Source of the DNA: Eurosta solidaginis
Taxonomy: Eukaryota > Arthropoda > Insecta > Diptera > Tephritidae
Direction of reading: 5' to 3'
NCBI RefSeq assembly: GCF_040869045.1
Contig: NC_090319.1
Span: 385,965,601 to 386,029,600, forward strand
Length of the DNA: 64,000 bases
Positions 35,055-46,214 of this stretch are shown here, piece after piece. Position 1 is the first letter of the stretch. Each line of letters opens with the position of its first letter. The translations under genes and the position numbers were made by a program. Under the pieces are notes generated by a model, which saw only the letters and a program-made list of their open reading frames with translations, did no database searches and was not told where the DNA came from.

Positions 35055-35251
35055 CCCGATTCATATTTATAAAAAATTCTGTTAACAGCTGTTTTTTTTT
35101 TTTAGTCATAAGCCACCTTTTCATATACCGGGTCACATATATACATACATGTTTCAAAGATTTATATAATTTCTCTTAATTAAAGTATTTTTCTTTGCTC
35201 CACTTGCAGAATAACATGTTATCTTTTTAACTCAGAATAAGCTTCCCACAT
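35055..35251. other. No recognised feature
   Basis: Short AT-rich spacer between two insertions. Confidence 0.4.
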
Positions 35252-35499
35252 GCCAACCTAATAAAACCGCACTGCGTTTTTTGCGCACGCAAACAACCGG
35301 CGTTTTTTGCCCGAACCGAAATAAGTATGCGTTGCGATAATGTAAAACATGTATGCAAACGTCAAATCTAAATGTCACGCAGAACAAAAATTGGAAGTCG
35401 AGTTAGGTTTTCACGCAGCAAATTCAATTTCGGTAGCTCTCATACAAGTTGTATGTGCATTGACAGAAAATGACTTGCGTGCGTTTATATTAAGTTGGC
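35252..35499. mobile_element. MITE, GCCAACCTAAT family, copy 2
   Basis: 248-bp sister of 18921-19180, ends GCCAACCTAATAAAACCGC and ATATTAAGTTGGC. The bases immediately outside are ACAT...ATGT, again complementary, but differ from copy 1 (ACAA...TTGT). Confidence 0.8.
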
Positions 35500-35539
35500 A
35501 TGTCACCTTCGAGTTCAAAAGTTTTGCAAGTGGACTTTA

Positions 35540-36673
35540 AGGCCCAAACACAATCGACTTTTGCGTCGTTTTGGCGTTTGACGTTGCGTCAACAGCTGGA
35601 TTTGAACATATACGCCTTCATCGCTTTGTCCTCAATCCATAGCAAAGACAATGTTAATATAGAGAACATTGCAGGGACGAAAAATAGTGTGAAGCAAGCT
35701 TCACAAAATCTCTAGTACCACGGCAGAATTTGTTAAACTACCACTGTCTGTATTTATTATTTAACAATTATTTGTACACTTTTAATTCAGCTATGTGTTC
35801 AGAATTTACATTTTTACACTCTAAAACTACAATCAGTGTAATTTTTGTGCTTAGATTATATTAAAAATTGTGTTAAAGTTTTTGGTGTGATGGAAGTGAC
35901 CTACTAGAATTTTGTGAAGCTCCGCTGTTTTCCACGGAAGTTCGCGCATGCAACATCTTTATCTTCAAAAATTTTTGTCCATAGACAACTAAACGGCAAT
36001 GCTACGCAAAGGAATTGAGAAACTTAGGTTTTGCACGCGTTGTCAGTTAATTTTTTCGTATCCGTCGAGTTTTGCTTAAACTGAATATGTTGTCATTCAA
36101 TTTCTTTCACACATTCAACTTTTGCGTCGTTTTGGAGTTGGCGTCACTTTGAAATAACGCAGGGAAACCCTGCTACAATGAACGCAAGGAAACTCAAATT
36201 CTGATGTATTGTTGTTAAGTAAATTTTTGAAACAACAAATTTTTTCCAATCGAAATGGAAATATTTTACAAAACAACAATAAGAATTCACACATTTGGGA
36301 TAATTGGAAAAACGGATTGAGAACGTTACCGAAAAGCTAAGTTTTGGTTGAATTCTTTTTGTGCTACTTTGGCGTTGTTGTTGGCTTGCTTGCGGATAAG
36401 GACCCAAGGCGAATCCATACAAGGTGATGGCAAAGCGAATTCAACCAATTCGCCGTGCAGAAGAATGTCAAGACAAAAGAAAATTTTCATTGATTTCGAT
36501 CAACTGAGATATTGTTGTACAAGACGTTGTATGAAAATTAATCAAGAAAAAGCAATCAGCTGTTGGGATAACAACACTTGATACTCGCCTTGTTAGGAAC
36601 ATAGCAGCGAAAACTCCGCTGTTGACGTCACATTAGCGTCAAAATCACGCAAATGTCGAATGTGTTTGGTCCT
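35540..36673. mobile_element. PIF/Harbinger-like non-autonomous element, 1134 bp
   Basis: Inverted termini of about 65 bp: AGGCCCAAACACAATCGAC on the left and AGGACCAAACACATTCGAC on the other strand at the right, both leading into GACG(T)...GTCAACAGC. TTA lies at 35537-35539 and 36674-36676. A third, internal copy of the terminal motif (ACATTCAACTTTTGCGTCG near 36112) lies in the same orientation as the left end. No recognisable transposase. Confidence 0.7.
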
Positions 36674-36676
36674 TTA

Positions 36677-37599
36677 GAGATCTGAAACAACGTAAATATT
36701 TTTGAAAAGTCAAACAATTTTTGAATTTTTAAAGCTAAACAATATTTAAGACTTTTGAAAAATCGAAAGAAAAATTTTTTGAACAATCAAAAACGTTTTG
36801 AAATTTTTTGAAAAGTAAATCTTAAAACTTTCAAATCATACTTAGCTATGCCTGTAAATTAACTTCTCACAAAGTTAAAAAAAAAAAATAGAATCGCGCT
36901 AATTTACCAACGAGAACATTTATGCCGAGCTTCTCTTCCAAATAGTAAAGTTGGGTATAAAGAGGCCCATGAACTAACCTCTAAATTTTTGAACAAAAAA
37001 GCTAAAAACTTAAACCTGACTCCAAAAGCACCAAAATAGCTACACTGTATTCCGGATTTGGGAAAATGAGAAGAAACAAATGCATACCAATACAAAAACT
37101 ATACCTTTTCGACCGAGAGCGGTAGCAACGGTTATTTCAAATGGGATCTGGAATACGTTATTTTAATTCCGTTTTTTTTTCTTGGTTCTTTGACTGTCTC
37201 TTCCGGTGATCTTTGAATGTCTCTTCTCAGGCGCTATTTATTCGCAGTACAAATCACAGGATCATTGAATCATACTGTCGCAGCTTATTATTACAGTTAA
37301 GAAAGCTGTGGTTGAGTCTGTGATTTTCATCATTAGTAGGTGTGCCTGCGAGCAAGACGAGGATAACGTTAAATTCAGTCCGTCATGGCGATTTCTGCCA
37401 AGCTGTTGTTGCGATTCATGTGACGTTTTTGTCGCTGTGACAAAACCACAAGTTCATGAGTATTTGCCAACTTAATAGTTGATATTCTTTCAAAGTTTGA
37501 CTTTGATTAATACAAATATATGGGCCTAGGCTTTTGCGAATCCAAGTTCTTATGGCAGTAAGGTATGAGGGGAGGGATGGCCTAGAAGGTTCAATGATC
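36677..37599. other. No recognised feature; short SINE-like scrap
   Basis: TTTATGCCGAGCTTCTCTTCCAA at 36919 matches a piece of SINE family 1. The stretch 36690-36840 is dense in TTTGAAAAGT variants. Otherwise nothing. Confidence 0.4.
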
Positions 37600-37735
37600 A
37601 ATCGCTCTCGAGATGGTTGGGCTTGTACCTTGATGGTGTTTGATACCAGAACGTAACGGATCTATGCCCGACAAAGGACCATCAACATCGATAGCACTCT
37701 TTATCGCTTCAACAACAACAACAACAACTAAAGGG
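37600..37735 (+). repeat. Fragment of the 4.2-5.2 kb repeat, with CAA tract
   Basis: CTCGAGATGGTTGGGCTTG, ACCATCAACATCGATA and a CAACAACAACAACAAC tail match the fragment at 14873-15024. Confidence 0.65.
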
Positions 37736-38089
37736 AGTCGTATACAAAATTTCACGGCCAATATCTATTGACTCGCTTTTCACTGCAATTATTTACATAT
37801 TTACGAACCACACCCTATTATTGCCGCTTAATGTTAGAGATTCCATTGCCACGAGTGTGTCATTTAGTGTTGATTGGCAATTTAAAGCCGGTATTTCTAC
37901 GTTGCTTTTTTTCCCTTCAAAACTCCCGCAACTTAAAGAAAGAGTGCAATGTTCATTGCATCTGTTGTTGCTTTTGTTGTAAATACTACAATTGGGCTTT
38001 AGAGTTGTGCGTTATTTTGTGATCGTCGCATATTTTAATATGCATTCATTTTTACTTTTGTGTATCTATAAATAGGCCGAAAAGGGCGC
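37736..38089. other. No recognised feature
   Basis: Nothing recognised. Confidence 0.4.
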
Positions 38090-39245
38090 AAAATGGCCCT
38101 GAAATGGTGCGGTGTAAGTCTCGAAATGATATGCAGGTAGTCCCAGAATGGTCGAGATGTTATTTCTATACGATCCCGAGATGATCCTTAAAATATATAT
38201 TTAAATAATACCGAAATGACCGAGAGATAGTCCTTAAATGATCAAAAAGCAACTCCGAAATCCGGCGAAAGTCCCGAAATGATATCAGATATTATTCTGA
38301 ATGGTCCAGAAATTATCTTGGAATGGTTCGGCAATTATCAGAAAAAAACTAGATGACCTCGAAGTGATCCCCACATACTGTCTTATAGATCCCAAAATGA
38401 TCACGAAATGATCGAGAGATAGCCCCTTAATGATGGGACAACAATTTCAAAGTAATACCAATTTCACACAGAGGGTTAATGAAATAATTAGTCAAGTTTT
38501 CTACAATAAAGCCTTTATTGAACTCAAATATCCATACAAAATACCAATTCTTAATTATCTCATTGAATAGCTAATGGCGTCTAACATTTAATATGTTTTG
38601 CTTGATGGGTCGAATTTTATTGTCAATATAATAAATGGCAATCAAAAATAAAGTATTTTCAACAATTTACAAAAAATATAAAGTCCTAAAAAATTAATAT
38701 TGCAATAGTTTTTTTGGGGTTGCTAATAGATGTTCGCTTAATGAAGCAAGTGCCCTCGTGTAAAAGGAAAACATAATTATTTCATTAAACAAAAGTGTGA
38801 TTCCATTATGTTTCCGTGTGAAATTGTTATAATCCTCCATAATCTCTAAGTGAACCAAAAAAATACTGAATTGTTTGTTCCGGAACGATGCGAAACAAAA
38901 CATACTCCCGTAATGGTTTTCGAGTGAAAAACGCAATCCAGAAACATAATCCTTAAATTATACTGTTATAGAGATAGTCCTCAAATGTTATGGAAATAAT
39001 CACGAATTGATCCCGATAGCAATCCCAAAACTTGGGACCAGTTATTTCCAAATTTACTCTAAAATAATTTCGACATGATCCGGAAATAGTGGCGAAACTA
39101 GTACCGAATGAGTCCAAAGGGCCCACCAAATCATTTTAAAATAATCTCGAAAACATAACTCCTAAAAGATCTAGAAAGAGTTGCGTAATGATTTTGAAAG
39201 CGTCACGAAGTAATTCCAAAGAGGTCAACAATAAACCCTACATGA
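38090..39245. repeat. CCGAAATGATC-type minisatellite, interrupted
   Basis: Variants of CCCGAAATGATC(C) recur every 10-25 bases over 38090-38455 and 38940-39245. Related tracts, same strand sense, lie at 62880-63535; the reverse complement lies at 9890-10215. The interruption at 38459-38826 is a separate element. Confidence 0.75.
38459..38826. mobile_element. Candidate MITE inside the minisatellite
   Basis: The left end CAATTTCACACAGAGGG is matched on the other strand by CAATTTCACACGGAAAC at the right. Further in, TTAATGAAATAATTA...GTTTTC (38476-38502) pairs with GAAAAC...TAATTATTTCATTAA (38768-38788), offset by a 15-20 base indel. No clear target duplication. The minisatellite resumes only about 110 bp beyond the right end. 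Confidence 0.5.
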
Positions 39246-40044
39246 TCAAAAATGCAAATAAAACCTTAAGGTCTCTCAGTTAGAGGAAGTTGACGATGCT
39301 CCTTTCTCAGCAATCGCATATATAAATCATTGTCCTAGGTCGAATGTCTTCTGAGTTATCACGTTAAAAAAAAAAAAACAGTCTCTTTTGTTGAGAGGGC
39401 GGTTCACCCAACTAAATTTTCAGCATACAATTCGTACACAAAAAATTTTTGCGTCGTCTACTATGGTGAACTACTAGCTTTTTTTATCATGCTTGTGAAC
39501 TTCGTTAGCTCCAAAGAAGTAGCCGGGTGTTGTTGTTGTTGTAGCAGTGAGAAGTAGCCGGTCGTTTTGTTTGTTGATTATATGTGCATCAGTCAATCAA
39601 CGCCTACACCAGGAGAATTGTTTTTTTTTTTTTTTATTAAAATTAGTTGGAATGGAATTTGTCTGCGAATGTGATTTGAAGAATGAGAATCCATACATAC
39701 AAATATATGGTTGCAGAAAAGGGAACGCGAATTTAAATTATTATCTTTCATGTACACAGAGCAGTTCGAAGTGGTTCGAAAAACCGTTTAATCTTGGTTC
39801 TATCTAGTTTCAAGTCATATCGTTCTTTCTTACTTCATTACAAGAAAAATTAGAGAGCATAGATTATTTTTCACTTGTCTAAAGTATTGAAATTATTATT
39901 AAAAGTAAAAAAGGTATGCCATCCCAGTAAAATGCTGAATTGCAAAAGTCGTAGGTATATTACTACGTGCCTTTTAAGCAAAAATTATTTGAATTTCCCC
40001 TACTTTTCTGCATTGTTCGATTTCCGGGTCAAATATAAATAAAA
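39246..40044. other. No recognised feature
   Basis: A GTTGTTGTTGTTGTAGCAGTGA tract at 39530 is the usual edge of the 4.2-5.2 kb repeat family but little else of it follows. The 86-codon frame at 39547 is unrecognised. Confidence 0.4.
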
Positions 40045-42529
40045 CTAGTAAGGACGGCTAAGTTCGGGTGTAACCGAACATTGCATACTCAGCTGAGAGC
40101 TTTGGAGACAAAATAAGGGAAAATCACCATGTAGGAAAATGAACCTAGGGTAAACCTGGAATGTGTTTGTATGACATAATTATCAAATGGAAGATGTTAA
40201 TGAGTATTTTAAAAGGGAGTGGTCCTTAGTTCTATAGGTGGACGCCTTTTCGAGATATCGCCATAAAGGTGGACAAGGGGTGACTGTAGAATGTGCTTGT
40301 ACGATATGGGTATCAAATTAAAGGTATTAATGAGGGTTTTAAAAGGGAGTGTTGTAGTTGTATATGTGAAGGCGTTTTCGAGATATCGATCAAAATGGGG
40401 ACCAGGGTGACCCAGCTGTCGGGTACCGCTAATTTATTTATATATGTAATACCACGAACAGTATTCCTACCAAGATTCCAAGGGCTTTTTTTATTTCGCC
40501 CTGCACAACTTTTTTATTTTCTTCTACTTAATATGGTAGGTGTCACACCCATTTTACAAAGTTTTTTCTAAAGTTATATTTTGCGTCAATAAACGAATCC
40601 AATTACCATGTTTCATCCCTTTTTATTTAGCTTGACTTGACAGGCTGGTTGGTTGGCTGGCACGAATTTTGTAATTGAAATTTAAGTAACTTCCCGATAA
40701 GCCACAAGCTTGAAACTTGGAATATAGTTCAGAATCCGCTGACAATGCAATAATAAGAAAAAAGCCGTCGCTAGGTGGCGCAAGAATCGAGATATTCACA
40801 AAAATCGTATTTGTGGGCCGATTTGGCTCATATTTGGAACACATATACATACAAGAATAGAAAGCGACCTATTAATAAAATCGCCGCTAGGTGGCGCAAG
40901 GATTGAGATATTCACAAAAATCATATTTGTGGTCCGAGTTGGCTCATATTTGGAACACATAATTCATACAAGAATAGAAAGCGACCTATGAAAAAACTCG
41001 CCGCTAGGTGGCGCAAGGATCGAGATATTCACAAAAATCGTATTTGTGGTCCGATTTTACTCAAATTTGGAACACATAATACATATAGGAATAGAAAGCG
41101 ACCTATGATGTCCGATTTGTCTCATATTTGGAACAAGTCCGGTAGAAGTGACATCAAAATATTTTGGAGGAGGGAGAAGCATACGTGGCGCAGAGTCGAG
41201 TAAAGTCCTTGCAAGGATTATGTATTGAGAACTTAGATTGTAACAAATTGTCAGGAAAGAGTCCTTGTAATAATGAGTCACTAAACGAACTAAATAGAAT
41301 GATAAATAATAGGCAATTAAATAAAGGCTAAAAACTTGAAAATAAAATATGTAATAATACATGTAAGAAATTTTTTCAATAAAACCGTTTAACTTAAAAA
41401 TTTTTTTTAGATTATTTTATTCCATATTTGGTATAGAATTATGGCATTTTTTACATTTTTCGTAATTTTCGATATCGAAAAAGTGGGCGTGGTCGTAGTC
41501 GGGTTTCGACAAATTTTTATACCAAGATATAGTGAGTTCAGATAAGTACGTGAACTAAGTTTAGTAAAGATATATCGATTTTTGCCCAAGTTATCGTGTT
41601 AACGGCCGAGCGGAAGGACAGACGGACGACTGTGTATAAAAACTGGGCGTGGCTTCAACCGATTTCGCCCATTTTCACAGAATACAGTTATCGTCATATA
41701 ATCTATGCCCCTACCAAATTTCTCAAGGATTGGTAAATTTTTGTTCGACTTATGGCATTAAAAGTATTCTAGACGAATTAAATGAAAATGGGCGAAGCCA
41801 CGCCCATTTTGAAATTTTCTTTTATTTTTGTATTTTGTTGCACCATTTCATTACTGGAGTTGAATGTTGACATAATTTACATATATACTGTAAAGATATT
41901 CAATTTTTTGTTAAAATTTGACTTAATATTTTTTTTTTTTTAAGTAGGCGTGTTCGTCAACCGAATTTACTAATTTTTATTTAGCACACATATATTAATA
42001 GGAGTAACGTTCCTGCCAAATTTCATTACGATATCCTCAACGACTGCCAAATTACAGCTTGCAAAACTTTTAAATTACCTTCTTTTAAAAGTGGGCGGTG
42101 CCACACCCTTTGTCCAAAATTTTACTAATTTTCTATTCTGCGTCATAAGTTCAACCCACCTACCAAGTTTCATCGCTTTATCCGTCTTTGGTAATGAATT
42201 ATCGCACTTTTTCGGTTTTTCGAAATTTTCGATATCGAAAAAGTGGGCGTGGGTTTAGTCCAATCTCGTTCATTTTAAATAGGGATCTGAGATGAGTGCC
42301 CAGGAACCTGCATACCAAATTTCATCAAGATACCTCAAAATTTACTCAAGTTATCGTGTTAACTTAACGGACAGACGGACGGACATGGCTCAAGGAAATT
42401 TTTTTTCGATACTGATGATTTTGATATATGGAAGTCTATATCTATCTCGATTCCTTTATACCTGTACAACCAATCGTTATCCAATCAAAGTTAATATACT
42501 CTGTGTGCAAAGCACGCTGAGTATAAAAA
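40045..42529 (-). mobile_element. Family S2 element, second copy, with an internal insertion
   Basis: Hairpin end CTAGTAAGGACGGCTAAGTTCGG at 40045 and AGCACGCTGAGTATAAAAA at the right. Collinear with 22949-26063 but with only about two 130-bp units (40180-40410) and an 800-bp insertion near 40626-41424. The GGACAGACGGACGG tract is at 42369, about 150 bp from the right end. Confidence 0.85.
40626..41424. mobile_element. Insertion carrying a ~118-bp tandem repeat
   Basis: The uninterrupted sister at 24910-24960 shows that CATGTTTCAT and ATTTGGTATA should be about 20 bases apart; here about 800 bp intervene. The insert begins near ATTTAGCTTGACTTGACAGG and contains three units of 117-118 bp, each with CGCTAGGTGGCGCAAG (40769, 40887, 41004) and TCATATTTGGAACACATA. 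It ends after a T-rich stretch near 41400. The left part recurs inverted at 60378-60530. Class unknown. Confidence 0.7.
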
Positions 42530-43146
42530 TATATACACCCTTGTATAGGTGCAAAATTTTTTTTATGAATGAATAATATATTTGTAGTTTATACACATAC
42601 GCACATACATATGTACATATGTACATATGAATAGGAATAGTATTTTATTATTTTTACGGGATAACTAATTGGCGAATTTATTGTGATCTAAATACATAAC
42701 AACATTTCATCACTTTGCAAGTTCATTGATATTTCAATACCCCATTACATCCTCTTGTGGACGTAGGAAATGGTAAACTGCATTTGTTTCTGCGCCTTTG
42801 CAATAAGAGTGTAAGTGAACATAACAACAAAACTGACCAAAACCCAATATGCTCTTAAGAAACCGTTCAACATTATATTCTAAGCTGCCTGAAAACTTCC
42901 CTTCATCGGTATAGTAGATATGGAACTCATGCAGGGACTTATAAAACAAACTTAATTATCTCTTTGTATTTGTCCAAGCGTATATCGACTTAAGCTGTTA
43001 TTGCATACGAGAACAGATACATCCCAACAAACATAAACAATGTTTCTGCAATTTTGCAAAAAATTTTGCATGACTTAATCAGATTTACGGCCATTTTCAC
43101 TCTTGGCGCCGTTGCGAGAATCTCTTTTTTTTCGAACTGTAAATAT
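42530..43146. other. No recognised feature
   Basis: AT-rich; nothing recognised. Confidence 0.45.
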
Positions 43147-43290
43147 GATGGTGGCTGGCGGGGTAAGGATGTAGTGTGCTGCCCTACCATACAAAATCCT
43201 AGGTTCAAATCATGGTTAAAAGACTTTTGGCTTCATTTCAAATTTGAAAGAAGAAAAGCTCTGTACATTCGGGTTTAGAGTTATCGGAAA
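43147..43290 (+). mobile_element. Degenerate SINE head, family 1-like
   Basis: GATGTAGTGTGCTGCCCTACCA followed by CCTAGGTTCAAATCATGG resembles the A/B boxes of family 1. The body is not recognisable, so this is either a decayed copy or a related family. Confidence 0.4.
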
Positions 43291-43476
43291 CATACGACAG
43301 ACCATCTGCCGAGAATGTTCTTTTGTCGTCTTTCTGTGCAGCCTCTAGAGAAGGAGAACAATTGCCTTTTATTTCCAGTTCCCTCCTTACTTGTGTGATA
43401 TCCCGAGAACTGCTGGGTCGGAAAAAAAAGACGCAATACAACTTATTTCACGTCTCAGAGTCACGGCTTTATTTTT

Positions 43477-45778
43477 GTTTGTATGGACGAAAGTTAACCG
43501 ATATCGCGCCATCGATTTTTCGATAGGATTTGGGCTCAGAAAAAAAAAGTTCCACTACGCATACTAGAGGTATACGCCGCCGCCGCCGCTGATTTTGGTC
43601 GTTTTTCGCACGCCGCCGCCGAATGTCAAAAATGTCTGCGCGGCGGCGACGGCGGCGGCGTCCGGCGCGATACTATATTTCCACTCGTTTAAGACTGTTT
43701 AGGCCATTTATTGTTCATGTCGAAAATTGGTCGGATATGGTCGAAAGTGGTATCAACGGATGCGCATCACTGCCAGTTATGTGAAATTTTACTCTTTCTA
43801 ACTGTTCAAAAGTTATTTAAAAAAACTTTGCATAATTCTCTAAGTTATTAAAACAAAACACTAAAAGAAAAGTTATATAATAAATTTATATGCTAACTTT
43901 GCATATTTTTTTCAAAAAATTAATAATGAAGAATGAATTCAATTAAAATGACCCAAGGGGAACATGCAAAATACCCAAAAAAGGTGCCGATTTTTAACAA
44001 AATTGTATATTGCGATTGGCTGAAAGAATAAGCCAAATCAGTGATGCAAAATCCTTTAGTAGGTTCTAGGGGTATAAACACTTCTTTGAAATGATTCTTA
44101 CCTCATGCTTAAGTTGAGTGAGGATATATGTACGTATGAGAAGGGTTTGAAAAATCACTTGGGCTTACATTCAAACATCTGTTGTTTATTTGCGAAACTA
44201 TATAATAGCGTCTGAAATGTTAATTTTGATTTTCACACTTCATCCTTCAACACCCAAGTCTCCCGGTTTGACATTTCCTAAAGTTGGCGGCCCTATCCAA
44301 AACTAGTCCCTTGGAGTGAATCACATTGATTATAGCCTATCAACCAAGTTTAAATATCACCTTCACGTTACGGCTCCTTTTACTACTGTGAATACGTAGG
44401 CACATATATTTATTTACCAGGTGAGGCTTTGTCTTTCGCAAGAACACGCAAAGCAAAAGCTTTCCCAAGACAGTCGAACTAATGACCGTGTGTGCTACTA
44501 CCCTAACGTAGTGGACAGTCTGAAAACTGAAGCTACGCGGTCATCTATAATGAGCTCTTATATCGTAAGGCCGGAACACAGCAGTTAACATCTTTTAACA
44601 TAAAATCGATCGGCTTCCATTCTAAAATATCGTTTTGATTTAACGAAGACTATTGAAATCAATGTTGTGAACACACACGTCTACAAACTTTGGTCTACAT
44701 TTTAAAAATTTTATCCAGTGTCCTAGTAAAATTTTAATTATATAGATGCGCCGAGGATTATACGATTTTCACGATGAGTTACGCATTGACATCCACTTAG
44801 AGTGCTTATGATTTCGAAGGCGGCATCCTTGGCCGAATAGTGACTCCCTAACGTTTCAAGGGGTTTCTCTGGTGTAGCTCAGCAGCATAGCGCGACAAAA
44901 GCATCCGTTGGAAAGTCTTCGGATCTACACCTAGAGCTTCTAGGAAAGTGACGTCGATGAAGGTATGACTTCGAAGTCGCAGTCCTATAGCTTCTGTGCT
45001 GGCATATGGTGTGAGGGTCAGGAGGCGTGGTAGCTACTGTTGGTCGGGATTGCTACTGTTCGCACATCGGGGATTCTAGCTCTTAAAAACAGCCGAAAAA
45101 CTCGAGGCGCCCTGTGCCACGAGAGTCATGAGTATTAATAGACCATTAAAAGCAACCGTAAGCCGCCTTTGTGCATGACCGCCAAGGAGCCATAAATGAT
45201 TTAAACAAATTGTGTTCGCGACGATTATTAGGAGTTAACCCCAGGTGAAACTACGCTTTGCACGAGATATACAGACACGAGATATGTGACCATTTTATGT
45301 ATCTATATTTCTTTTCAGCAGACGCAGCAGTACCTATTCCAAAGACCGGGGTAACGTTCGAAGCCTCTCTGGAGTAAGCGAACGAGGGACAGTCCCTCCA
45401 CTCCGCCGCCGCCGGTATATAATAGAGCCTACGCCGTCGCCGCCGATAAAGTGATCGGCGTAAACCTCTAACGCATACCCAAAAAAATTATTTTCGAGCC
45501 TGCGAAAAAAAATGGGGAAAGGGTCAATTTTTCAACCAAAACACTCCCCAAAACCCAAAAAAAAAATATATACGTTGGCGATAACAGTTTTTGAAAAAAA
45601 AAAAAATATTTTTTGGGGTCTGGGGAGTGTTTTGGTCGAAAAATTGATCCTTTCGCCATTTTTTTTGCGGGCTCGAAAATTATTTTTTTGGCTATGCGTA
45701 GTGGAACTTTTTTCCCTAAGCTCAAATCCTATCGAAAAATCGATGGTGCGATATTGGTTAATAAATCGACCCAGTCTA
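43477..45778. mobile_element. Mariner-like MITE copy A, split by a hAT-like insertion
   Basis: Left part 43477-43564 (TTTGTATGGACGAAAGTTAACC...CCACTACGCATAC) and right part 45471-45778 (ACGCATACCC...ATAAATCGACCCAGTCTA). Joined, they match the unbroken copy B next door. The outermost left terminus is missing. The MITE is nearly a foldback: GTATGCGTAGTG on the right mirrors CACTACGCATAC on the left. Confidence 0.85.
43565..45470. mobile_element. 1906-bp hAT-like element with GCC/CCG-rich ends and 8-bp duplication
   Basis: ACGCATAC lies at 43557-43564 and 45471-45478, and the empty site in copy B (45856-45867) contains it once. Termini are TAGAGGTATACGCCG on the left and TAGAGGTTTACGCCG on the other strand at the right. 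CCG/GGC trinucleotide clusters fill both sub-terminal regions (43572-43665 and 45400-45455) in an otherwise AT-rich window. Eight-base duplication and T-A-G-type ends point to hAT. The interior gives no transposase that I recognise, so it is non-autonomous. Confidence 0.85.
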
Positions 45779-45788
45779 ATATGTATAT

Positions 45789-46214
45789 TAGGGTGGGTCG
45801 ATTTGTATGGACGAAAGTTAACCGATATTTGGGCTCAGGAAAAAAAAGTTCCACTACGCATACCTAAAAAAATAATTTTCGAGCCTGCGAAATTTAATTT
45901 TTTTTTTACTTTTTTTCCGACTGATTTTTAAGGTTTTTTTCATGACCTACTAAAAAATATTTTTTTTTTTTCAAAAAACTGTTATCGCCAACGTTTTTAG
46001 CGAACATTTTTGGGTCGGAAGGGTATACATGAAAATTTTTTTAGTTGGTCATGAAAAAAACCTTAAATATCAAAGTCGAAAAAAGTCAAAAAAATTAAAT
46101 TTCGCAGGCTCGAAAATTATTTTTTTGGGTATGCGTAGTGAAACTTTTTTTCTGAACACAAATCCTATCGAAAAATCAATGGCGCGATATCGGTTAAAAA
46201 ATCGACCCAGTCTA
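45789..46214. mobile_element. Mariner-like MITE copy B, intact
   Basis: 426 bp, ends TAGGGTGGGTCGATTTG and, on the other strand, TAGACTGGGTCGATTTT, with TA at both edges. Nearly the whole unit can fold back. It sits only 10 bases from the right end of copy A, so two copies stand in tandem. Confidence 0.85.
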
